From contig OY761554.1 in the NCBI GenBank assembly GCA_963664655.2, positions 5,022,001-5,086,000 on the forward strand: a DNA stretch of 64,000 nt. Reading direction: 5' to 3'. This DNA comes from Desulfospira sp963664655. GTDB lineage: Bacteria; Desulfobacterota; Desulfobacteria; Desulfobacterales; Desulfobacteraceae. Each line of letters opens with the position of its first letter. Position 1 is the first letter of the stretch. Below are positions 28,389-36,249 of this stretch, piece after piece. The translations under genes and the position numbers were made by a program. The notes beneath the pieces were generated by a model. That model saw only the letters and a list, made by a program, of their open reading frames with translations, was not told the DNA's origin and did no database searches.

Positions 28389-28618
28389 CTACACCACCAT
28401 CACCTGCAATATGATAATCCAGAATTCAATTTACCCAAAGGGGCCTGGAAGTGACAAACCGGTCTATCCCTTTCCATGGTGTAAAAAAACCCGACAAAAC
28501 ACCGTTACATTTCTCATCTTAATTCCATCCGGTTTTCTTTTATTACAATGAATTACAAGCAATTCAACAAATTTTTTTCCTCTGGTATACTCATTGCTCA
28601 TAAGGGGGTTACCAGCTG

Positions 28619-28713
28619 CCCGGCACAGGATGTCCTGTCCGGGCCGGACTGAACCGGCAGGCGGCCTGTTTGAAGGTTTTTTTGCAGCTGTTTTTTTTGC
28701 GCCCCTGCCTGCC
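28619..28713 (+). promoter_or_regulatory. Structured leader upstream of the aspartase-hydF operon
   Basis: The hairpin CCCGGCACAGGA/TCCTGTCCGGG (28619-28643) is followed by a longer-range pair GGCAGGC (28656-28662) and GCCTGCC (28707-28713). Two T-runs (28677-28683 and 28691-28698) lie between the arms of that pair. The arrangement could be an attenuator or leader RNA for the operon starting at 28757. It does not match a riboswitch I recognise. Confidence 0.35.
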
Positions 28714-28756
28714 CGTTTGAACTTGATGACGTGCTGTTGTTTACAGGATATCACCC

Positions 28757-30193
28757 ATGAGCAGTAACCAGACATTAATGCGCCGGGAGCGGGACGCTTT
28801 AGGAGAACTCGATGTTCCGGCCACGGCCCTTTACGGGATACATACCATGCGGGCCATCCACAATTTCCCCTTTTCAACGGCCCGTCTACCCGAACCGTTC
28901 ATAAAGGCCATGGGACAGGTGAAACATGCCTGTGCCCTGACGAACCAAACCCTTGGCTATCTTGACCCAACGCCGGGCGAGGCCGTCATCACGGCCTGCA
29001 AAGAGCTTGAAACGGGCGGCCTGTCAGGCCACATCCTGGTGGACCCCTTCCAGGGCGGGGCCGGCACCTCCACCAATATGAATGTTAACGAGGTCATTGC
29101 CAACCGGGCCGAACAGATCTTAGGCGGCAATTTAGGCGAATACCGGATGGTTCACCCCATTCATCACGTCAATATGCACCAGTCCACCAATGACGTGTAT
29201 CCCACGGCCCTGAAAGTGGCGGCGCTTCAGCTGCTGGTGACCCTAGAAAACGAGATAGAAAAGCTGCAGCAGGCCCTCCAGGAAAAAGAGGGGGAATTTC
29301 GCAACATTGTAAAGGTTGCCAGAACCGAGCTTGTGGACGCCGTTCCCATGACCCTGGGCATGACCTTTGGGGCCTTTGCCGATGCCGCTGCCCGTGACCG
29401 CTGGCGTATTTTCAAAAGCCGGGAACGGATCAAACGGGTCAACCTTGGGGGCACCGCCATTGGCACGGGCCTGGGCGCGCCCAGGGATTATGTGCTGAAG
29501 GTGACCGAAACCCTGCGCCATATTACCCAATTGCCGGTATCCCGTGCTGACAACCTCATCGACGCCACCCAGAATATGGATCCGTTGGTGGAGGTTTCAG
29601 GCATGCTCAAGGCCTATGCGGCCAATCTGCTCAAACTGTCCTCGGATTTAAGGCTGCTGTCCAGCGGACCTGAAACCGGCATCGGAGAAATCGCTCTTGG
29701 GCCCTTGCAGGCAGGCTCTTCCATTATGGCCGGCAAGATCAACCCGGTCATGCCCGAAGCCGTGACCCAGGTGGCCATTAAGGTGATGGGCAACGATCAG
29801 ACCATCGCCTTTGCCGCCGGCATGGGCCAGCTGGAACTCAATCACCTTCTGCCGCTGCTGACCCATACCTTCTTAGAATCACTGATGCTGCTCATCAGCG
29901 CCACCAAAGGGCTTTCCACAACCTGTATCCCAAAGATCCAAGCCAACCCGAAACGATGTCTATCCCATGTAGAACAAAGCAATGCCTTGGCCACGGTCCT
30001 GGTCCCGGCCCTGGGATATGCCCGGGTGGAGGAAATCGTCAACGCCGCAAAGGCATCGGGCAGGTCCATAAAAGAGGAGATTATCCACCAGCATCTGGCA
30101 TCACGGCAAACTGTCGACACCCTGCTGTCGCCCAAACGGCTCTGCAAACTGGGGTTTACGGCCAATGAATTTGACGGGGTGAACCGGCCATGA
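28757..30193 (+). CDS. aspA: Aspartate ammonia-lyase-like protein
   Basis: This enzyme would convert aspartate to fumarate and ammonia. The 478-residue protein belongs to the aspartase/fumarase superfamily. It has ALYGIHTMRAIHNFP (aspartase-type N-terminus), the substrate loop VNMHQSTNDVYPTALK and the catalytic signature GSSIMAGKINPVMPE (usual aspartase GSSIMPGKVNPV). Aspartase genes are known neighbours of [FeFe]-hydrogenase maturation genes, and hydF starts 49 bp downstream. Ammonia or fumarate supply for maturation is one idea; the true link is unsettled. A weak AGGA lies 9 bp before the ATG. Confidence 0.85.
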   Translation: MSSNQTLMRRERDALGELDVPATALYGIHTMRAIHNFPFSTARLPEPFIKAMGQVKHACALTNQTLGYLDPTPGEAVITACKELETGGLSGHILVDPFQGGAGTSTNMNVNEVIANRAEQILGGNLGEYRMVHPIHHVNMHQSTNDVYPTALKVAALQLLVTLENEIEKLQQALQEKEGEFRNIVKVARTELVDAVPMTLGMTFGAFADAAARDRWRIFKSRERIKRVNLGGTAIGTGLGAPRDYVLKVTETLRHITQLPVSRADNLIDATQNMDPLVEVSGMLKAYAANLLKLSSDLRLLSSGPETGIGEIALGPLQAGSSIMAGKINPVMPEAVTQVAIKVMGNDQTIAFAAGMGQLELNHLLPLLTHTFLESLMLLISATKGLSTTCIPKIQANPKRCLSHVEQSNALATVLVPALGYARVEEIVNAAKASGRSIKEEIIHQHLASRQTVDTLLSPKRLCKLGFTANEFDGVNRP

Positions 30194-30241
30194 CCCCGGT
30201 GGCAGAATGGATAAAAAACCCTGCTGAAAGGAGAAATACTC

Positions 30242-31447
30242 ATGTCCAGTAAGGCCCCCCGGGGTGTTCGCCTTGTTATTGCACTGGTCGGCCGGCGCAA
30301 TGCCGGCAAGTCGTCATTGATCAACGCCATTGCCGGGCAGGACATTGCCATTGTCTCCGATCACCCGGGCACCACCACGGACCCGGTGGCCAAGCCTTAC
30401 GAACTGCTCCCCTTGGGGCCTGTCACCTTTTATGATACGGCAGGCCTGGATGACGAAGGGGAATTAGGGTCCCTGCGGGTCAGCGCCACCAAAAAAATCC
30501 TCTGGCGTTCGGATGTGGCCGTGGTGGTCGTTTCAGAGAAAGGCATCACCTGTTATGAAAAAAAGATCATGGATGACATCCGTGATCTGGACATTCCCTT
30601 TCTCATGGTCTTTAACAAGAGCGACATTTCCAGGCCTTCAGACCCGGATCTTGCCTTTTGCCAGGAAAACCGCCTGCCTTATCTGATTGTCAGCGCAAAA
30701 GACCATGTCAATATTACGGCGGTAAAAGAGGCGATTATCGACATTGTCCCGCCGGAAATAAAGCAGGCGCCGGTGCTGGCCGGTGACCTCATCAACGAGG
30801 GCGACTGGGTGGTCTGCGTGGTCCCCATTGACCTGGCCGCCCCCAAAGGCCGGCTCATCCTGCCCCAGGTTCAGGTTCTTCGTGAAATCCTGGACTGTGA
30901 TGCCGTGGGCATCATGGTCAAGGAAAAAGAAATAGATGAGGCCCTTTCAAACCTTCACCGGAAACCGGCCCTGGTGATTACCGATTCCCAGGTGGTGATG
31001 AGCGTGGCCGGAGACGTGCCCGAAGATATCCCTTTAACCACTTTTTCCATTCTGTTTTCCCGGTACAAGGGGGACATCGCCCAGCTTACGGCCGGTGCGG
31101 CCGCCATAGACGATCTTAAGGACGGGGACCGCATCCTTATTGCCGAGGCCTGTTCCCACCATCCGGTGGCCGACGACATCGGCCGGGTCAAGATTCCGCG
31201 CTGGATCACCCAGTACACGGGCAGGGATTTGAACTTTGATGTCTGTTCCGGCCACGATTTTCCCGAACATCTGGAAAAATACCGGCTGGCCGTTCATTGC
31301 GGGGGCTGCATGATCAACCGGGTGGAAATGCTGCGCAGAATCAAGGAGTGCCGCCGCCGGGGGGTGGCCATTACCAACTTTGGCCTGGCCATCTCAAAGG
31401 TCCAGGGCGTGCTGGACAGGGTCATCAAACCCTTTGGAGGGATATGA
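30242..31447 (+). CDS. hydF: HydF, [FeFe]-hydrogenase maturation GTPase and scaffold
   Basis: The 401-residue protein has an N-terminal TrmE-like GTPase domain: Walker A GRRNAGKSS, switch GTTTDPV, DTAGLDD and NKSD. A dimerisation domain follows, then a C-terminal cluster domain. The ligand pattern CSHH...HCGGC (around residues 299-357) is complete, as in HydF proteins that carry a [4Fe-4S] cluster and assemble the di-iron subcluster. AAAGGAG stands 7 bp before the ATG. No hydA or hydG is found in the window, so it may serve hydrogenases encoded elsewhere, or the odd metalloproteins encoded in the rest of its operon. Confidence 0.93.
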   Translation: MSSKAPRGVRLVIALVGRRNAGKSSLINAIAGQDIAIVSDHPGTTTDPVAKPYELLPLGPVTFYDTAGLDDEGELGSLRVSATKKILWRSDVAVVVVSEKGITCYEKKIMDDIRDLDIPFLMVFNKSDISRPSDPDLAFCQENRLPYLIVSAKDHVNITAVKEAIIDIVPPEIKQAPVLAGDLINEGDWVVCVVPIDLAAPKGRLILPQVQVLREILDCDAVGIMVKEKEIDEALSNLHRKPALVITDSQVVMSVAGDVPEDIPLTTFSILFSRYKGDIAQLTAGAAAIDDLKDGDRILIAEACSHHPVADDIGRVKIPRWITQYTGRDLNFDVCSGHDFPEHLEKYRLAVHCGGCMINRVEMLRRIKECRRRGVAITNFGLAISKVQGVLDRVIKPFGGI

Positions 31448-33120
31448 TGGATTTACAAGAAAGCGGCATCCCCTTTGCGGCCCCTCCGGCGAACCGGCCG
31501 GCGCCGGTTCGCCGGAAAATATGTTGCCCGGGAAACACCTTAACGGTGTGTGTGCAGCTGGCAGGCCACCGGGTGGAAGATGCCTGGAGCACCGGCCGGA
31601 TGATGCGCAACATGAACCTTGTGCTGGAAGATGTTTCAAGCGACCCCGGCCGGCCCTGTTTTGTCCGGCGCGCCCATTGCCTGTGCAATGACGGCCATGC
31701 CCTGGCTGCGGTGCGCGCCTTAGAGGACCTGGCCAAAGTAGAGCCGCCCCGCAGCGCGCTTTTGGTGCGCAGCCTGGTCCAGGCCATTCGATGTATCCAG
31801 GAACACCTGCTTCACTTTTATCAGTTTCATCTGTCCGGCTGGATCTGTTTAGAGAAGGCCCTGCGGGCCGATCCCTGTAAAACCGCCCGGCTCGCAGACC
31901 CGTTGAACCGGGGACCGGATTATTTCAGGCAGGTCCGGGAGCGGCTGCTGCCCCTGGCTGAACGCAAAGGGATCAACGGCTTTGCTGACCGTTTCTGTGA
32001 CCATCCGGATTACCGGGGACCGGACGAATTCCATCTGCTGGTTCACAGCCACAGCCTGGAATCCCTTCAGGTACAAAGCCTTCTTAACACGGCCCTGGGA
32101 TTTCTTGGCTGTAGAAACGGCCGGTATCCGGCCTATCAAATGGGCGGGCTGTCCCCGGACATGAACCTTGACCAGACCGTGCTCGCAAAGCTGCACGAAC
32201 TGATTCACCACTGCCGGGATTTTATTAATACCGTTTTTATCACCGACCTTGAGCAGGTGGCCCGGAACTACCCCCATTGGAAGGACCTGGCCGTTGGCCG
32301 CACGTTTCTTTGCCTGGGTGATTTTACCGCCCCCCATGACCGGGGCCTGCTGTTTCCCAACGGCATTACCCGGACGGCAGACAAAGATCACTTCATTAAT
32401 CCGGCCCGGACCGATCAGGTCACGGAAGAACATGCCCCCAAATGGAAGCCCCTGGACAGAAAACGGTACAGACTTAATTTTGGCAAACACGGCCCGGTAT
32501 TTTTCTGGGGCAAAGGACACCTGCCCTGGCTTTTTGCCCCCCGCCACGGCAAAGATGCCTGTGAGGCGGGCGCCCTTGCCCGGGTGATGGGGGCCTTTGC
32601 CCAGGGGCGGCAGACGGTGTGCGCCGCTGTAAATGACAGCCTGGACGCTTCCGGGCTTTTGCCGGGAGATCTGCCCTCTGCATTGGGCCGCCTGTTGTCA
32701 CGGGGCATTGAGTCTTCCATCCTTTCCCGGGCGGCCCTGGACTGGCTGGATGAACTCAAGACAGTCCCGGCCGGCGGGCAGGCATTGATGATCCAGAACA
32801 TCCGCCTGCCCGGCACCGGTGTGGGCACCGGAGCGGTGGAAGTGCCCCGGGGCGCTTTGATCCACACCATCCACATGGACAAAAAAAGGATCATCCGCCA
32901 TGACTGCCTTATCCCGTCCATGTGGAATTTTTCCGTCCGGGATTCAAGGGGCCTGCCCGGCCCCCTGGAACAGGCCCTGCTGGGAACGCCGGTAAGTGAT
33001 CCGGATCACCCCCTGGAAATTTTACGCATTGTCCATGCCTTTGATCCCTGCACCCCCTGCCATGTGGTGGTCAGGGATACGGATACCGGAAAGGTCACCG
33101 CGGCAGCCCCCGGGGCGTGA
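31447..33120 (+). CDS. [NiFe]-hydrogenase large-subunit-like protein with altered ligand motifs
   Basis: The 557-residue protein resembles [NiFe]-hydrogenase large subunits. The N-terminal L1 region reads RRAHCLCNDGHALAAVRALED (R74 to D94), against the usual RxCGxCxxxHALAxVRAxED; the first ligand cysteine is His77, Gly is Cys78 and the second cysteine is kept (C80). The C-terminal L2 region reads DPCTPCHVVV (D533, C535, C538), without the histidine at which maturation proteases normally cut, and 19 residues follow C538. No small-subunit gene is adjacent. Two ATGs (31444 and 31447) overlap the hydF stop; spacing from GGAGG favours 31447. An active-site metal may be bound differently, or it may be a scaffold. 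Function unknown. Confidence 0.75.
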   Translation: MDLQESGIPFAAPPANRPAPVRRKICCPGNTLTVCVQLAGHRVEDAWSTGRMMRNMNLVLEDVSSDPGRPCFVRRAHCLCNDGHALAAVRALEDLAKVEPPRSALLVRSLVQAIRCIQEHLLHFYQFHLSGWICLEKALRADPCKTARLADPLNRGPDYFRQVRERLLPLAERKGINGFADRFCDHPDYRGPDEFHLLVHSHSLESLQVQSLLNTALGFLGCRNGRYPAYQMGGLSPDMNLDQTVLAKLHELIHHCRDFINTVFITDLEQVARNYPHWKDLAVGRTFLCLGDFTAPHDRGLLFPNGITRTADKDHFINPARTDQVTEEHAPKWKPLDRKRYRLNFGKHGPVFFWGKGHLPWLFAPRHGKDACEAGALARVMGAFAQGRQTVCAAVNDSLDASGLLPGDLPSALGRLLSRGIESSILSRAALDWLDELKTVPAGGQALMIQNIRLPGTGVGTGAVEVPRGALIHTIHMDKKRIIRHDCLIPSMWNFSVRDSRGLPGPLEQALLGTPVSDPDHPLEILRIVHAFDPCTPCHVVVRDTDTGKVTAAAPGA

Positions 33121-33150
33121 CAAGACACCGGAAATAAGATAAAAAAGAAC

Positions 33151-34161
33151 ATGAACACCAACACCATATTGGACGCGCTTAAAGACAAAACCGGACAAGC
33201 CGGCCTGTTTGCGGCAGCCGATCAGGTGCGCCGAAAAAATCTTGGCGACACGGCCCAGCTGCGCGGCGTGGTCCATTTCTCAAATTACTGCCGGTGCAAT
33301 GATCTTTATTGCGGCCTGCTTAAGAACAACACCCGCTGCAAACGGTTTCGCATGAGTGAAGATGACATTGTGGACACCGCCCTGTCCATTGCCCGGGCCG
33401 GGTTAAAAACCGTGGTGCTTCAGTCGGGTGAGGACCCTTACTACACAGGGCCCATGATCACCGCGGTGATTGAACGGATCATGGACAACGCCGATGTGGC
33501 CGTTACCTTAAGCTTGGGAAAGCGCGCCACAGATGACTTTAAGGCCTTTCGGGATGCCGGGGCCCAGCGGTATCTCATGAAGCATGAAACCATGAACCCG
33601 GAACTTTATGCCAGGATGCGCCCGGGCCAGCAGCTTGCGGACCGGCTTAACACCATCCATGAATTACGGGAACTCGGATACCAGGTGGGGGTGGGCAATA
33701 TCGTGGGCCTGCCCGGCCAGACCCTTTCCGATCTGTGCCGGGATATCCTGTTTTTCCAGAATTTTCAGCCGGACATGATCAATATCGGCCCCTTTATTCC
33801 CCATGCCCGGACCCCGCTTAAGAATGAACCGGCCGGGGACATGGATCTGATGCTGCGGGTGTTTGCCTTAACCCGTATGGTGACCGGCAACACCCATATT
33901 GCCGCGGCCAATACCGTGGCCACCCTGGACCCGGACCAGGGGCAGTACCGGGCCTTGACCCAGGGCGGCGCCAATGTGATGATGCCCAACTGCAACCTGT
34001 TTCAAAAAAGCCGGGAGGATAAAATCGAATACGAGTTTCAGATAACCACCCATAAACGCTACGTTTCCGTTGACGAGGCCCGAAACGTCCTGGCCCGGGC
34101 CGGCCGGACCGTGGACAAGGGAAAGGGACACTCCCTTAAAATACGAGGAGAACTCAATTGA
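33151..34161 (+). CDS. HydE-like radical SAM protein with a noncanonical cysteine motif
   Basis: The 336-residue TIM-barrel protein resembles HydE, PylB and BioB. Conserved stretches are RGVVHFSNYC, VLQSGEDPYYTG, LMKHETMNPELY, VGVGNIVGLPGQT and INIGPFIPHARTPL. The radical SAM motif, CxxxCxxC in the family, reads CRCNDLYC (C47, C49, D51, C54): the middle ligand is aspartate and a cysteine has moved two places forward. In HydE the motif is typically C-R-x-N-C-x-Y-C. Cluster binding through C47/C49/C54 may survive. Substrate unknown; its place between a hydrogenase-like and a NifH-like gene suggests cofactor synthesis. Weak Shine-Dalgarno. Confidence 0.82.
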   Translation: MNTNTILDALKDKTGQAGLFAAADQVRRKNLGDTAQLRGVVHFSNYCRCNDLYCGLLKNNTRCKRFRMSEDDIVDTALSIARAGLKTVVLQSGEDPYYTGPMITAVIERIMDNADVAVTLSLGKRATDDFKAFRDAGAQRYLMKHETMNPELYARMRPGQQLADRLNTIHELRELGYQVGVGNIVGLPGQTLSDLCRDILFFQNFQPDMINIGPFIPHARTPLKNEPAGDMDLMLRVFALTRMVTGNTHIAAANTVATLDPDQGQYRALTQGGANVMMPNCNLFQKSREDKIEYEFQITTHKRYVSVDEARNVLARAGRTVDKGKGHSLKIRGELN

Positions 34162-34913
34162 TTAAGGTCGCCATATACGGCAAGGGGGGCATTGGCAAAT
34201 CCACCGTGGCCTCATGCATCTCCGCCGCTTTAGGGATACAGGAAACCCGTGTCATGCAGATCGGCTGCGATCCAAAAACCGATTCCACCATCAATCTTCT
34301 GGGGGGAACCCCGCCGCCGCCCATCCTTCAGTATCTTCAGGAAAACGGGCGGCCCGGCACCCTGGATGCCATTGCCAGGCGCGGATTCGGCAATACCGTC
34401 TGCATGGAGGTGGGCGGCCCGACACCGGGGGTGGGCTGTTTTGGCCGGGGCATGCTCACCGCGTTTGAGCTTTTGGACGACATGGGCGCCTATGATGTTT
34501 ACCGGCCGGACGTGGTGCTTTATGACATTCTGGCCGATGTGGTCTGCGGCGGCATTGCCGTGCCCATGCGCGAAGGATTTGCCGACAAGGTCTGTATTGT
34601 CACCTCGGGCGAGAAAATGGCCCTGCTGGCCGCCCGGAACATTATCCTGGCCCTGCGCAATTTTGCAGACCGCAACTATGCGGAACTTGGCGGGCTGATC
34701 CTCAACTGCCGGGACATGGAAAACGAGGTGGAACGGGTGGAGGCCTTTGCCCGAAAAATGGAAACTGCCATTTTAGGGGTGATCCCCCGGGACAGGGCCA
34801 TCCACACATTTGAAGAACAGGGCAAGACCATTGTTGAGGCAGACCGCACCCTGCCCACCTCGGCCCGGTTTTTTGATCTGGCCAGGACCATTGCCGGGTT
34901 TGGGGACACCTGA
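34158..34913 (+). CDS. NifH-like ATP-dependent reductase
   Basis: The 251-residue P-loop ATPase belongs to the NifH/BchL/CfbC family. It has Walker A YGKGGIGKST (7-16), the D-type switch GCDPKTDST and both cluster cysteines: C94 in GVGCFGRG and C130 in ADVVCGGIA, which bridge a [4Fe-4S] cluster between two subunits. It probably passes low-potential electrons to the adjacent NifD/K-like pair with ATP hydrolysis. The start is a TTG overlapping the previous stop by 4 bp, with GAGGAG upstream. True nitrogenase is unlikely because the partner subunits lack its motifs. Confidence 0.88.
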   Translation: MIKVAIYGKGGIGKSTVASCISAALGIQETRVMQIGCDPKTDSTINLLGGTPPPPILQYLQENGRPGTLDAIARRGFGNTVCMEVGGPTPGVGCFGRGMLTAFELLDDMGAYDVYRPDVVLYDILADVVCGGIAVPMREGFADKVCIVTSGEKMALLAARNIILALRNFADRNYAELGGLILNCRDMENEVERVEAFARKMETAILGVIPRDRAIHTFEEQGKTIVEADRTLPTSARFFDLARTIAGFGDT

Positions 34914-34940
34914 ACAAACAAGACAATAAGGACGATTTAT

Positions 34941-36239
34941 ATGGACCTGAATCATGCCCGCATCAGGGTTGAAAACCTGCGTGAAAAAACGGATTTCCCT
35001 TTTGCCCCCCTGGAAGGGGTGGGCCCTAACCTGGCCGGATGGGGGGTCATTGAAACCTGCCTGCTGCTGCCGGAGTCGGTGGCGGTCATGGTCGGGCCTT
35101 CGGCCTGCCTGCGCCATTCAGCCTTTATGGCCCATGCCAGGGGATTTACAGACCGGTTTTACATGCTGTGCGTGCCGGAACTGGACATGGCCATGGGAAA
35201 TCACCTGTCCATGGTGGAGAAGGGCATCAGGGACATTGCAGACCAGCGGCAGGAAAAGGTGATCTTTCTGATTGTGGGGTGCCCGGACTATATTCTGGGC
35301 ACGGATTTTACCGGGGTCATCCGTCGCCTGGAAGCCGCCACCGGGAAAAGGATCATTCCCGGGGCCATGGCGCCCATTACCATCGGGCTTAAATCGTCCC
35401 CCTTTGCTTCGGCTTATACCTCGTTTTTCGAATTTCTCAAAGACACCCCCCGGGTTCAAGATAACGGGATAATCAACCTTTTGGGCACATTTATGCCCCT
35501 GTCGGATTCCGGGGAGCTTTACCAGGTTCTGGCGGCCGCCGGCATGGACACGGTGCTTCAGATCCCTTTGTGCCGTAACTTGACACAATTATCCCGCATG
35601 GCCCATGGCCGGGCCTCAGTGGTCCTGCACCCGCTGGCCAGCGGCCTTGCCGGCAAAATGGAACAGGAGATGGGCATTCCAACCTGCTTTGTGCCGACTT
35701 CCTACGGATTCTCCATTATCCGGGAACAGTACGAAAAAATCAGTGAGGCCGTTGGACAGCCCCTGGATACCGGCCCTTATGAACAGGCGGCCCGGCAGGC
35801 GGCTGCCCCCCTGCTTGAGACACTCTGCGGCAAATCCGCCGCCGTGGGATGCAGCATCAACGGCAGCCCTTTTGAGCTTTCCCTGTTTCTGGTTCAAAGC
35901 GGTGTCAATGTGGAAGCCGTTTTTGCCCGGGGCGCCATCACGCCTTATGAATGGGACCTGATCCGGCAACTGGGCCAGGTAAAACCCGATATCCAGGTGT
36001 ACAACGCGTCCCATCCGGCCCTGTGCGGGCAGACCCGGCCTTTTGACGCCGTGGAACTGGCCTATGGTGTTGATGCGGGGATTTTCTGCGCCCAGGCCGC
36101 CAATGTGCCCCTGTCCCGCTACCAGGAACAAAAGTACGGGTTTGAGGCCGCGGTCTGGATGCTTGAGCAAAGCTGCCGGGCCCTGACCCATCCGGTGGAC
36201 AACTATGAGTGGATATACAAACACAACTTTCTCATATGA
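34941..36239 (+). CDS. NifD-like nitrogenase component 1 family protein
   Basis: The 432-residue protein has the component-1 oxidoreductase fold. Cysteines sit where P-cluster-type ligands are expected: C40 (VIETCLLL), C56 (VGPSACLRH) and C114 (IVGCPDYILGTD), the last like the NifD CP.GLIGDD segment. The family also includes BchN/B, CfbD, NifE/N and Mar subunits; this one is too short and divergent for NifD. YNASHPALCGQTRP near residue 355 could hold a cofactor ligand. It follows the NifH-like gene by 27 bp with AAGGA before the ATG. Substrate unknown; a reductase of a metallocofactor or tetrapyrrole is possible. Confidence 0.8.
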   Translation: MDLNHARIRVENLREKTDFPFAPLEGVGPNLAGWGVIETCLLLPESVAVMVGPSACLRHSAFMAHARGFTDRFYMLCVPELDMAMGNHLSMVEKGIRDIADQRQEKVIFLIVGCPDYILGTDFTGVIRRLEAATGKRIIPGAMAPITIGLKSSPFASAYTSFFEFLKDTPRVQDNGIINLLGTFMPLSDSGELYQVLAAAGMDTVLQIPLCRNLTQLSRMAHGRASVVLHPLASGLAGKMEQEMGIPTCFVPTSYGFSIIREQYEKISEAVGQPLDTGPYEQAARQAAAPLLETLCGKSAAVGCSINGSPFELSLFLVQSGVNVEAVFARGAITPYEWDLIRQLGQVKPDIQVYNASHPALCGQTRPFDAVELAYGVDAGIFCAQAANVPLSRYQEQKYGFEAAVWMLEQSCRALTHPVDNYEWIYKHNFLI

Positions 36240-36249
36240 GGGATCACCC

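Noticed and set aside
28464..28877. 137-residue minus-strand reading frame upstream of and overlapping the aspartase gene
   Set aside because: Composition is unlike a protein, it overlaps the start of a well-supported gene, and it covers palindromic leader sequence.
31447..33120. Ordinary [NiFe] hydrogenase large subunit
   Set aside because: One of four ligand cysteines is histidine, the protease-recognition histidine is missing and there is no small subunit gene.
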